The notes below the pieces were generated by a model, which saw only the letters and a list, made by a program, of their open reading frames with translations, did no database searches and was not told where the DNA came from. 64,000 nt of DNA from Ottelia alismoides (taxonomy: Eukaryota; Streptophyta; Magnoliopsida; Alismatales; Hydrocharitaceae). The translations under genes were made by a program, and so were the position numbers. Numbering within the stretch: position 1 is the stretch's first letter; each line of letters starts with the position of its first letter. This document shows positions 50,244 to 61,400 of this stretch, in pieces. The stretch covers positions 310,001 to 374,000 of the forward strand of contig JAZKJV010006048.1 of the NCBI GenBank assembly GCA_037367405.1. The letters run 5' to 3'.

Positions 50244-50616
50244 CTATACTTAGCGTGTGCTATGTCCCCAGAGCACGAAGAGCGAGGAAAAAGACATAGC
50301 TCGTGCTAAGCGTAGGAGAGCAAAAGGAACAAGAAGTATAGAAGTCGTCCCGCCCCCTACACTTAGGCTCTGGCAGCCTAAGTGTAGAAGAAGATCAGAA
50401 ATGGGGCGGACGAGGGAAAGATGGGAAGTGGATAAGTATCAATGCGGGCATCGGTCCCCCCTATACTTAGGCTCAGGTCAGCCTAAGTATCGGTAAGAAA
50501 TGAGTATGAGGACCAATGTGATCTGGAGAATGTACATTGAACCGACTCAGGTGACCCCTCCACCCTATACTTAGGATCTGGTCATCCTAAGTATAGTCCA
50601 AGATAATGGTTCAATG
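50244..50616 (-). repeat. Hairpin array of element A (four hairpins with polypurine-like 3' arms)
   Basis: Hairpin 1: 50244-50315, arms CTATACTTAGC + GCTATGTC facing GACATAGC + GCTAAGCGTAG. Hairpin 2: perfect 13-bp arms 50357-50369 and 50375-50387, with an outer 10-bp stem 50346-50356 and 50403-50412 (one bulge). Hairpin 3: arms 50461-50473 and 50480-50492 with one mismatch, outer stem 50449-50457 and 50510-50518 (8 of 9). Hairpin 4: perfect 13-bp arms 50565-50577 and 50584-50596, outer perfect 9-bp stem 50535-50543 and 50608-50616. In sense, the 3' arms of 1 and 3 run into TAAGTATAGGGGG, identical to the polypurine core. Hairpin 2 has TAAGTGTAGGGGG. Confidence 0.9.
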
Positions 50617-50726
50617 ATGTGGGGATGGGTTACTAGAATCGCGGGGGTAAAGGATAGGATGTACAAGACTGATGGTATACAGAGGAGTCGGTGTGAATCT
50701 TTCAAGATGCTGCTGATGGCTGGAGT

Positions 50727-51026
50727 TCACTGCTGCAAGGTCTTATACGCGGCTTGAGGTGTATCTGCTGTATCTGTCTCGCGCATGAATACAATCTCCT
50801 CCACATGGACTAACTGTTCATTGGCTTCGATGAAGTGCTTCAACAACTGCCCATTCACTAGGAATGTCGGTGCGTCATCTGCGAGATCTGAGATCTCGAC
50901 ACATCCACTATCATGCACCGTACGTACGACAAATGGTCCCGTCCACTTAGACTTTAACTTGCCTTGGAAAATCTTCAGCCTAGCATTGAACAACCATACC
51001 TTCTGTCCAGGAACAAAGGTCTTTCG
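50727..51026 (-). pseudogene. Element A integrase C-terminal module
   Basis: Continues the pol frame after the TGA at 51027-51029: RKTFVPGQKVWLFNARLKIF, then the GPY/F module (KSKWTGPFVVRTVHDSGCVEI) and NGQLLKHF, ending at a natural stop (50727). This chromodomain-less tail contributes to integrase DNA binding and multimerisation. It has no start of its own and is only meaningful as the end of the gag-pol frame. Confidence 0.85.
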
Positions 51027-53225
51027 TCAGATATATCTATCATGCCAACGCTTCACCTTGTCCTTGTACACCAAACTGTTGTCGTATGCTCGGTTTCTGA
51101 CTTCCATAAGCTTATTCAGATCCATGTCTCTCTGTTTTTGACCCAGGTGTGTGTTCCAGTTGACCTTTTTTATTGCCCATTCTGATTTGTGCACTAACTC
51201 TGCATGCAAATGGCACGGCTTTCCGAATACCATTCGGAATGGGGAGGTGCCTAATTGTGTCTTGTAAGCCGTCCAATACGCCCAGAGGACTTGATCCAAG
51301 ATCTGAGACCAGTCCTTCCTGTCCGGGCGGACAAGCTTTTGCAATATGGTCTTCACCTCCCTATTTGATACCTCAGCCATACCATTGGTTTGTGGGTGGT
51401 AAGGGCTTGCGACACGGTGTTCGATGCCGTAGTCCTTGAGGAGTTTCTTCACCTCCTGATTCACAAGGTGGCTACCCCCGTCTGATATCATCATTTTGGG
51501 GATCCCGAACCTAGAGATTATGTGCTCTATAATGAATTTACAGACAGTCCTGCTGTCTGCGGCTTGGGTTGAGATAGCCTCCACCCATCTGGACAGATAA
51601 TCTACCGCAAGGAGGATGTATTCGAACCCGTGGCTGACAGGGAATGGGCCCATCAAATCGATGCCCCAGGCGTCAAAGACATCACAAATGATGACCGGCT
51701 GCATTGGCATCTCATCCTTGGAACCAACGGTTCCTCCCATTCTCTGGCAAACTGGGCACGACTTCGCGAAGGCGGTGGCATCGCGAAACAGAGTCGGCCA
51801 GTAGAAGCCACACTGAAGTACCTTCCATGCGGTCCTCTTCCCGGAGTGGTGTCCTCCTGCCTCCAAGCTATGGCATAAAGAAAGGACACTCTGGTATTCC
51901 TCATGAGGAATACAACGTCTCCAGACACAATCCGGTCCTTCAAAGAAAAGGATTGGATCCTCCCAATGGTAGTGTCTTGCATCCGACTTTAATCGGTCGA
52001 TTTGGTTCTTAGGCCAGTCTTCGGGAACTTTCTTGGAGACAAGATAATTCACGATATTGGCGTACCATGGGAGTGAGTCGATAACAAAAATCGACTCGTC
52101 AGGGAAGGAGTCTCGAATTGGTGAAACCTCAGAAGTATTAAGATCTTCGAGGCGAGACAGATGATCAGCTACTACGTTCTTCTTTCCAGGTTTATCACGG
52201 ATGTCCAAATCAAACTCCTGGATAAGTAAAATCCAACGAAGAAGACGCGCCTTCGCGTCCTTCTTCTCCATCAAATACCCTAGTGTCGTGTAGTCAGTGA
52301 ACACAGTTACCTTGGATCCAATTAGATGAGATTTGAATTTGTCCAAGGCAAACACTAACGCAAGCATTTCCTTTTCCATAACTGTATAGGTACGCTGCGC
52401 AGAATCAAGCACTTTGCTTGCGTAGTGAATTGCAAAAGGGACTCCCTCTCTTCTTTGTCCCAACACAGCCCCAACAACATAATCAGAGGCATTCGTCATG
52501 ATCTCAAAGGGTAGAGACCAATCTGGGGCTTGCAGGATGGGTGCGTCCATAATCATTCCTTGTAAAAGCTTAAAGGCCTCAAGACATTTGTGATCAACAA
52601 TAAACTCCAGGTCTTTGCCTAAAAGCTCAGTTAGCGGTCGGGCAATCTTAGAAAAATCCTTAATGAATCTCCGATAAAATCCAACATGCCCGAGGAACGA
52701 CCGCAACTGCTTTACGTTGGTGGGTGGCTGGAGTCGTCTGATCACATCCACCTTGGTAGGGTCAACCTCCATTCCTCTCTTGGAGATGACATGCCCCAAC
52801 ACTATGCCCTCTGTCACCATGAAGTGACTTTTCTCCCAGGAGAGCACTAGATTAATCTCACAACATCTCTTGAGGACTAGGTCCAGATTCCTAAGACAGG
52901 AATCGAAAGAATCGTCGTGGACCGAGAAGTCATCCATGAAGACTTCCAGGAATTCGCCGACCATTTCGGCGAATACAGCAATCATGCACCTTTGAAAAGT
53001 ACCTGGAGCATTGCATAGCCCAAAAGTCATGCGCCTGAAAGCATAGGTACCAAAGGGGCATGTAAACATGGTCTTTTCCTGGTCCTCCGGAGGTATGGCT
53101 ACTTGATTGTAGCCCGAGAACCCATCTAGGAAGCAGAAGAATTCTTTCCCCACTAATCTTTCTAAAATCTGATCAATGAACGGTAGGGGGAAATGATCCT
53201 TCTTCGTCGCAGCATTCAGGCGTCT
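51027..53225 (-). pseudogene. Element A RT, RNase H and integrase (one long open stretch)
   Basis: Longest open stretch in the window, about 730 codons, running between two in-frame stops. [22 protein letters not shown] from 53225, GYNQVAI, and catalytic VFMDDFSV with the Asp pair at about 52929-52934. RNase H: the first catalytic Asp of the usual DAS motif is Asn ([10 protein letters not shown], codon 52491-52493); FTD (52293-52295) and ADHLS follow. Integrase: zinc-binding H-H-C-C near 51870-51750 (GGHH...CPVCQRMGG), then D at 51657-51659, D at 51480-51482 and E at 51372-51374, with 35 residues between the last two. It copies RNA to DNA in the particle and inserts it in the nucleus. Ends at TGA 51027-51029. 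Confidence 0.93.
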
Positions 53226-55172
53226 CTAATCCACACAGACGCGCCACGACGTGGGCACTCTCGTCACGATATCCTCTCCATCCTCGTTGGTGGTCGTCTG
53301 AATTCCCGACTTCTTCGAGATAACATGGATTGGGGCCACCCACTTAGAGTCGGAGATTGGGTAAATGAAACCCGCGTCGCACCATTTTTCTATCTCTTTT
53401 TTCATGACCTCTCGTAAATTTGGATTCAACCGGCGTTGGAATTTACGAGAGGGTTTGGCTTCGTTCTCCAAGTAAATATGGTGCGAACACAGAGCGGGAT
53501 TTATCCCGTGGAGATCGGAAATGCTCCAGCCTATCGCCTTGCGGTTTTTCTCCAGGATCTCTAGCAAGCGAGATTCCTGCTCCTCGGTCAATTGCGAACT
53601 GATAATGACCAGAAATATCTTGTCTTGGCCCGCAAGGAAGGCATATTTCAAGGGTGTGGGTAGGGGTTTGAGCTCAGGAATAGTGTGATCATCTAGAAAA
53701 TCTGGCTCAATCTGCTCTGGCTCGGTGTTGAAAGTGGCTGGATCATTTTCTGTTATAACTGCCACCAAGCGCGGCTCTGGAGTCGGATCGTCAAAGGTCT
53801 CCATGCAATCGGCAAACTCCTCGTCCGACTCGTCATCCTCATCTTCCGATTGTCCTAAGGATGTAAGGACTGACAGGCCCAACTGGGCCTCTACGTCATC
53901 AAAGATGTAGGGCGATGCAGGCTCAGAGCTGTACTCGTTCCTGAGGATCACGCAGACTGACTCATGCACTGGATCATCTTCAAAGGAGATGGATACATCA
54001 GTGCTGGTTGGGTTCTGTCTCCATGGACCAACTAAGTCTACATGCTCGCAGTCTGTTCCGGTAGAAGAGTACTCGGTGCTGGATTCGGAATCCGGTCTCT
54101 GCCATCTTGTCTGCTTCATCTCAAGTTCCTCATCTCCGCCTGGAGTTTGGAACTGAATCTTCTCATTCTTATAATCAAATAAGGCCCCTATTGTTCTGAG
54201 GAAGGGCCTACCTAAAATGATATGGGAATCTCTCCAGTTACGAGGGGTTTCCATATCCAGGACAGTGAAGTCCACCATGTATTCTTGTCCCTCGACTTTG
54301 ATCACAATGTTCCTCAATTCTCCTTGGGAACTCTTGGTTGATTTATCAGCAAACTGTAGGAGGGCTCTAGATTTCCTAAGAGGTCCGAGATTAAGCCACT
54401 CATAGAGGGTTGTAGGCATCAGATTGATTGAGGAACCATAGTCCAGGAGAATGCGTGCAAACGCGATGTCATTAACATGACTCACTACATAATGTGCACC
54501 CATATCTCTTCGTTTCCTTGTAAACGAGTTCTTTATTGCACAAGTCGTGGCTACTGATAAAACGTGTTTCTCAACACGGCTTTTGGTCTTCCTGCTAACC
54601 CCAGTAGGTGTGCATCTCACCTTAAGGTATTTTTGGAATGCAGGGGTCATCTCCACGTACTTGTCAAAGGGGATTGTGACCTTGATATATTTGTTGCAGA
54701 ATTCAGCCATCTCAGGGTCATCTTTTTGAATTTTTTTGGTTTTCTTCTTTCCACCCGTAAGAGCTCGGGGGAAAGGGATTATAGACTCTAACTCAGGTTC
54801 GGAAACTGAAATTTTCTCATTGACTTTGGGAACTGAGTTCTTAACAGGACTCTGACTCTGATACAAACTAGGACGCTGACTCTGACTGAAAGGAAAATGC
54901 TGAGGCAAAACCGGTGATGCTTCTTCTGCGACTGCTGGACGATCCTCCTCAGATGGAGGTGCGGGCTCTTCATTGGTTTCTTCTGACTCTATGTAAATGC
55001 GAGACTGCTGCTTCGAGGACTCAGATGTCCTCTTCTTCTGCCGGCGATGATGGTGGTGATGCTCCTCCTCTTCTTCCTCCGAGTTCTCCTCAGGTAGAGT
55101 GTCGGAGGCTCCTTCCTTCTGCTCCCGTGCCCGATCAGGTATGGTCACGGTCCTTCCGCTCTTGAGGGACAT
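53226..55172 (-). pseudogene. Element A protease and RT N-terminus
   Basis: A 648-codon open stretch in the same frame as gag and RT, from an internal ATG at 55172 to TAG at 53226-53228. Residues 32-47 are acidic, then six His, then basic. Residues 60-130 are low complexity. The aspartic protease spans about residues 225-345, with LLDYGSSINLMP (catalytic Asp codon 54441-54443) and ILGRPFLRTIGALFDY. An acidic linker follows, then the RT start (LTEEQESRLLEILEKNRKAIGW...RRLNP...KKEIEKW.DAGFIYPI). The terminal stop replaces the Tyr of the DYRRLN motif; element B keeps that Tyr. Confidence 0.92.
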
Positions 55173-55247
55173 GTGATTTACATTATTGTACGAAAGGATC
55201 TCATATTCAGATAAATAATTATCTGAATAGTATACCTGATCTCGAGG

Positions 55248-55808
55248 TCAGTTCTGGCCATGGAGTATGTTGTTCGGGTTGGCCTGAACCTGTGCGGGAA
55301 TTGGGATCTTTGGCGCCATCTGTTGGTATTGGGTACGAGAGACCCGATTGATGTCAGTTCTCATATCCAGGTAATCATTCTGCATCTGTTGGACCCTATC
55401 AGACAGGGTCTGGATCGCCAAGGTGAGAGACTCCAATTCGGTGGGCTAGGCTGACTGCTGTGCGGATGTGGTTCGGTAGTGGCCCTGCTGGCCATGCCGA
55501 TACTGCTGCTGCGGGTGTGACGGTGCTGGGCCTTGCTGATATGTGCACTGCTGCTGCTGGTACTGCTGAGGCTGGTACCCTTGCTCTGGCCTGGACTGAA
55601 AGCGCGGTGTTGGAACGGGCCTGGTTTCTTGGTAGACTGGGGATGAACGGTGAGGCTGATCCTTCCCCATTTCGGCTTTCCTGACAATCGGGTCACGGCT
55701 ATACCAAAGTCCGTTGATCTCGTACAGTTGCGGAAGCTCCTCGTATCCCGTCTCCACTTGTGGGGGTGCATGCTGGTCCTGCTGGGTGTAAGTCTGATCC
55801 CAGCTACT
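55248..55808 (-). pseudogene. Element A Gag C-terminal linker
   Basis: Same frame as gag, between TAG 55809-55811 and TGA 55248-55250, with another TAG at 55446-55448. The first part has LPQLYEINGLW and a Gln/Pro/Tyr-rich stretch (repeated QQY and QQ). The second is a short coiled-coil-like segment (LESLTLAIQTLSDRVQQMQ) then QVQANPNN, shared with element D. No CCHC knuckle is present, which is common in the Athila group. Role is probably RNA binding or particle assembly by position only. Confidence 0.82.
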
Positions 55809-57107
55809 CTAAGGCCCCGGTGCCTGTTCCTGTACAAGATGGACTCGATGTACAGGTACAGGTGGTGCAGAAGGGGCAGGTAGCTTGATCTTAGCTACCT
55901 TCTCAGAAAGTTCCTCCACTTGCTTCGGTAGACGCGAGAGAGACTCAAGTTCCGCGACTCTCTTGTGGATCTGCTCGACCATGGTAAGCTTGTCGGCAAT
56001 CATCCCCATGCTGGGGATGAGGTCCTCAGTCAGATCCGCTACAGTCCTTCGGGTTGTCTCATTGGATAGGATGGAAGGAGACAATTGATAGGACCTGGTG
56101 GCCTGCGACCTGCCGGTTTCCGCCATCTGCTCTAGGATCTTCCATACGACGTGCTCGTTTTTGTTCAGATAGCTTCCTCCACAGGCGGCACTGACTAACC
56201 CCTGCATCTCTGGGGTTAGACCACAAATCAAAGTCTGGACTAAGATCACCTTTGAAATGCCGTGGCAGGGGCATTTCTGTACTAAATCATTGAACCTATC
56301 CCAAGCATCATGGAAAGGTTCACTAGGTCCTTGGGCGAAGCTGGCGATCTTCGTTCTCATCTGGTTTGTCCTACTGAGAGGGTAGAACTTTTTCAAGAAT
56401 AGGTCTTTGAACTGCATCCAGGTATTGCATACCACCCCTATGTTTTTCAACCAATGAGCAGCCTTATCACCTAAGGCAAAAGGGGTGGCCTTCAGCCGAA
56501 TATAATCTTGGCCAACATTGGGATGGCTAAGATTGTTGCACACCAACTCGAAGTCACGGAGGAAAGTGTATAGTTCTTCATTTAGGTTTCCGTTGAACTT
56601 CGGAAGCAGACTAAGGAAGTGGAGCTTCAGCTCAAATGCCTGGGCGGGAACTGCAGGTGCCAACCAGTTCTGAATCTCGTTCTCTGCCGGGTTATAGGTA
56701 TCGACCATTGGTCGGTCGATTCCTTCTGCTACTATGATCTGTCCCATCCGCGCCGTGAGATCTGCATTCTTCTGTTCGGCTTCAGCGAGGCGAGCAAGAA
56801 TCTGTTTTATTTGTTCCTCATCCGGTGGTACTTTTGGCGGCATCTCGTCCTCTAGTCCTGGGGGGAAAGTAAGGTCGATGTCAGAGGATAAATCAAGGAA
56901 AGGATTACCGAGGCGATGATCTTCCTCGATAATCTCGGAGGAGATGAAAGGGTTGGTTTGAGAGTTACCACCCTGAGGGAACCAAGACTCAAGAGGGTCA
57001 TGAGTCCTGGGTGGTCCAAGGTGCGCCTGGACCGATGAAGACGAGTCGCTTGGGGGACTCATAGAGAGATCAGTGAATAATGCGTCGAGATCTCCCCAGT
57101 TACTCAT
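55809..57107 (-). pseudogene. Element A gag
   Basis: First ATG is at 57105-57107 (MSNWGDLDALF); codons upstream in frame lack ATG. Numbered from that ATG: an acidic, Ser/Pro-rich N-terminus, a helix with coiled-coil character at about 95-120, then the retrotransposon gag domain at about 160-325 (FLSLLPKFNG...YTFLRDFELVCNNL...AAHWLKN...KKFYPLSRTNQMRTKIASF...FHDAWDRFNDL...GL...LVSAACGGS), then another helix (MVEQIHKRVAELESL). It ends at TAG 55809-55811. Gag forms the cytoplasmic particle that packages element RNA. Frame continues past the stop into the linker. Confidence 0.9.
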
Positions 57108-58440
57108 CTTGATGTGGCGAGAAGAAGATAGGATTTTACTCCTATCTGAAGCAAGCAAAATCAATCCAAAACCCTGGGTTCACACTCAACACAGTGAAGG
57201 ACTCAAAATCGAGTCTGATTAATCTTGTAATTTTTAAGTGTGATTTTTTTCAAACAAGATAGCAAGGATTACGCAGCCTATAGGGAAGTCGGCTTAGAGC
57301 CGGATGCGTCTTCCCTGTTTATCCTGTCGCCTAAGATACCGCCGATCCTCCCTTTCTGCGCTCCTATCCGGAGTGGGGACTCAATGACGTGCCCCTATCT
57401 ACCTGCAAGCAGGCGGAGGCAGACAAAGCTAGGCCTTGTCGCAGAGTACCGCTGGTTCGCCCCTATCTACCCGCGAAGGCGGAGGCTACTTGGTACTTGT
57501 CAATGAGCTTAAAAGTATCCCACTCGTGATATTTGCTAAGATCAGTTGGCTCGTGATATGAAAGGCGGGGATTTGGGCTCTGCCTTAAGGTGTTCACACA
57601 CACTCAAGTACCCTCACTCAGCCTGAAAACAGGGTTGGGGATTAATCTCCCACAAACAATTTTCAAATTTTATTCTCTTTTTTTTGGTCAATACTGTTTA
57701 GCAGTCCCGATTTTAAGTTAAGTTATCACTGATTAAGTCCACCACACAGCACGCCTATCGGACAGTCCCAATTTCCGTTTAATTAAATGTGAAAATCAGA
57801 GGGAGAAATCGAGAAAAAGCCGATGCACGATAAAACAATGATGTTAAGCTGAGTTCAGAAGACTTACAGTGATCCCTTCGGTTTTATGAAGGATGCAGAA
57901 CAGAATTGAAATTTTATCTAAATGCAAATGCAGGCGATGAAAGCCGCTCCTAGACAGGAAGTTCTATTAGCGTGAAGAACGTTTTAATTTGGCTAAGTAC
58001 TGCGTTCTAAGTGCGTCTTTTAAGTGATTTGTGTGGTCCTTATGATTACGAGCACAAGCAATTCCTAGATTGGCTTGAGGAGCCGCTAGTGCAAGCTAAG
58101 TTACAATTCAACCACACAGCACACGGGGACACGATTCCACTATTTTTACACACGCGAGAACCCGAACGGGAACCGCTGGAAAAAAATGCGAAAAATGTGG
58201 AAGTAAATGAGATTACAAGTTCTCTCAAATCACTCAAACAAATTCGAATGCGTGTTCCTCGAAGCGTCTTCGACTCCGGTGTGCCTCGCACAAAAACAAG
58301 TTGAGGTCAGATAAAGAACGACACAAAAATACAAAAATTTAAAAGACAAAGAAATTCACAAGAGAAACCGGGGGTCAGACTACCCGGGGATTGAAAATCA
58401 AACAATCAAAATTTCACCAAAACTTAACCTAAGCCGTGCC
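57108..58440 (-). other. Element A untranslated leader
   Basis: A 1.33-kb region between primer site and gag ATG. Contains two near-identical units at 57391-57420 and 57459-57486 (GCCCCTATCTACC, variable centre, GGCGGAGGC), and a related half-unit near 57360. Each can form a small stem. No conserved open frame; a 97-codon plus-strand frame at 58011-58304 is antisense to the element and unsupported. Confidence 0.65.
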
Positions 58441-58458
58441 TCCCCGGCAACGGCGCCA
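58441..58458 (-). other. Element A primer binding site (tRNA-Asp)
   Basis: The plus strand reads TCCCCGGCAACGGCGCCA, which is the 3' end of plant tRNA-Asp(GUC) including CCA; the element RNA carries the complement. All 18 positions match. Three bases separate it from the LTR. It is shared with element D in mutated form and is typical of Athila-group elements. Confidence 0.95.
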
Positions 58459-58461
58459 TTT

Positions 58462-61400
58462 TGACAACCGCCTCGCACCCTTAGTTAACTCGGTCAAATT
58501 AATGTCCAAATTAATTAATATGTTTCATTGCAGTCGGATACGAGGGGTAAATCAAAAACCACTTATCAATTAATGTTAAGTTAATTTTAAGCGGCAAATA
58601 ATTTTTTTACTTAGTGGAGTCCAAGGTCGATCTCAGGGAGGCATCTGTCTCCTTAGGTGAATTTTAGCAAGTATCCGAGTGTTGATTTTCGAGGAGTAAT
58701 TTTTTGGTCTTTTTTACTTTTTATGCAGACTTATGCGGAAAATGCAAGCCAATTTGACGTTTCAATTTAATTAATATATTAAATGAAGTCCAAAAATTAT
58801 GAAAATTGGCCAGATGGTTAATGATGATGAAAATAACCTACACTAATTTTTTTTGGAATTTTTTGACACTGAATAAATTTACTGTGAATTAAATGAGCAG
58901 ACAGGGTGATTTTCAATATTTAATTTTTAATAAATTGCAAACCGCAATTTTTCAAGAACTAAAATTATCCTAGATAGCTCTAATGATAAGGAATCCAGGA
59001 AAATCTACAGATCTTAATTTCAAGGTGAAATGAATTTATTAAAATTAAATTAAGAAAATCACTCAACAATTTATTAAGGCCTCGATATGCGTGCACATGA
59101 CATGAGATTTTTATGGTATGTTAAGAATATTATCCTTAAGCTACTGTGAATTTTTGATGATTTTTGGAAGCACAGAGAATTAACTATAAATCAAAAGGTG
59201 TCACTGGGAAAAATATGTCAAAAATTCACCAATCAATTCATTAATAATTCTACTGAAATTACAAAAATGTGACACATGGACCAATAGACAGAGGATAAAA
59301 TTCTCAACAACATGCAATTTTTAGATTTGCAAAATGAAGTAAAATGCAACCTAGGGATGCGTGCAAACACATGGGTGTAAATGCAATACAAAAAAATTAA
59401 AAATACAATAAGCAAATATGCAGAAAGGGACTAAAATGCAATTACCTATAATGCGGGGGACTCTTGTGCAAATTCTCCACAGGGCACGTGCTCCACACGT
59501 GGGTTCTGCTTCTCAGGGACCTCTTTGCAAATCTGGAAAGCTCCAGGGGCCTCTGTGCAATTTACCCAGGCCGCACGTGCTCCTCACGTGGGCGGCCTAG
59601 GCTCGGAGCGAGGCTCGGACGCCTTGGAGGTCTGGAGTGAGATTCGTACGACCCGAACCTAGGCTCGGAGAGGAGGTGCGGGCCGAGGCTACGTGGCGTA
59701 CTGAATGCCCTTGGATCAAGATGGATCCGAGGGGTGTTGGTGCTGACACGTGGCGTGACCTCGTGCCTTTAGATCGATGATGATCCAACGACCTCTGGGC
59801 TCGCTGAAGACGGCGACGTGGCTCGCTGAGGGCCGCTGGATCAGAGGAGCGATCGACGGTGGGAAGCTGCTGCGGTGAGGGGACGCGTGGCGATGTGGGG
59901 GCCGTTCGATCGATGTGATCGAACGGCAGCTGCTCGTCTGCTCCGACGATCCTCCGCCACCTGCGGAGGAGAAGGCGGGGCTCCGGTGAAAGTGCTGTAG
60001 CTCCGCCCGTCCTTCCTCGTGGCGCTGACGCTCTCCGACTTGTTGGAGATATCCCAGAAGATGCGCGGATGGTCGACGAAACCTCCGATGGCCTCAGGAG
60101 TGTCGGAGGGCGGCCTGAAGTTGTTGGCGATGAAGCTCGAGGGCTTCTCCGGCGAGCGTCCGTTCAATGAGCAGCAAGGTACCTGCAAGTGTGAAAGCTA
60201 GAGGCGGAGCTCGTGCGTGTGTTTGTGAAGACGTGAGGATGGTTGGCGAGGCCTAAGGCGAAGGTCTGCTTCTCAGGGACCTCTTTGCAAATCTGAAAAG
60301 CTCCAGGGGCCTCTGTGCAATTTACCCAGGCCGCACATGCTCCTCACGTGGGCGGCCTAGGCTCGGAGCGAGGCTCGGACGCCTTAGAGGTCTGGAGTGA
60401 GGTTCGTGCGACCCGAACCTAGGCTCGGAGAGGAGGTGTGGGCCGAGGCTACGTGGCGTACTGAAGGCCCTTGGATCAAGATGGATCCGAGGGGTGTCGG
60501 TGCTGACACATGGCGTGACCTCGTGCCTTTGGATCGATGATGATCCAACGACCTCTGGGCTCGATGAAGACGGCGACGTGGCTCGCTGAGGGCCGCTGGA
60601 TCAGAGGAGCGATCGACGGTGGGAAGCTGCTGCGGTGAGGGGACGCGTGGCGATGTGGGGGCCGTTCGATCGATGTGATCGAACGGCAGCTGCTCGTCTG
60701 CTCTGACGATCCTCCGCCGCCTGCGGAGGAGAATGCGGGGCTCCGATGAAAGTGTTGTAGCTCCGCCCGTCCTTCCTCGAGGCGCTGACGCTCTCCGACT
60801 TGTCGGAGATATCCCAGAAATGCGCGGATGGTCGACGAAACCTCCGATGGCCTCAGGAGTGTCGGAGGGCGGCCTGAAGTTGCTGGCGATGAAGCTCGAG
60901 GGCTTCTCCGGCGAGCGTCCGTTCAATGAGCAGCAAGGTACCTGCAAGTGTGAAAGCTAGAGCCGGAGCTCGTGCGTGTGTTTGTGAAGACGTGAGGATG
61001 GTTGGCGAGGCCTAAGGCGAAGGGAGGCGGTCGGGCGATGGAGCTCCGGCCAAATGGCGGAGCTGGAAGTCGATGGAGGTTGACGTGCGTCGTCGGAAGG
61101 TGCGGAGTAGTCAGCGAGGATGGGAGCTTCGACGCGAAGCTCGGTGAGATGAAAGGGAAGCGAGAGAGTGACCGGTGACGGCGAATAAAATCGGAGAAAA
61201 CAAAAGGAAAATAAGAAGAAGATCGGAGGAGGAATGGAGGGGGTTACCTGGGAATCGGAGTTCGGTCTCGAGTTCCAGGGTCGTCGCTCTAGGGATCGGT
61301 AGGGTCCCGAGCTCGTGCAACTGCTCGTGGGAGTCGCTGTGACACGGCGGAGCCGCCGTGGATCTCGCCGGAGCTGATGCCCTTCGTCGCTCGATGATTC

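Noticed and set aside
50221..50620. CRISPR-like regularly spaced repeats
   Set aside because: The repeats are hairpins with variable arms in a plant retrotransposon, with irregular spacing and no cas genes.
53193..55165. Many plus-strand frames of 60-83 codons opposite pol
   Set aside because: Shadows of the minus-strand gag-pol frame.
55809..55811. Programmed stop-codon readthrough between gag and pol
   Set aside because: Four more in-frame stops follow and the sequence after the TAG does not resemble known readthrough contexts; decay is simpler.
58441..58458. Fragment of a tRNA-Asp gene
   Set aside because: Only the 3' 18 bases match, next to an LTR end, which is a primer binding site.
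60384..60947. 187-codon open frame on the minus strand in the 5' LTR
   Set aside because: It exists only because a one-base deletion in the second duplication unit joins two shorter frames; the 3' LTR does not have it.
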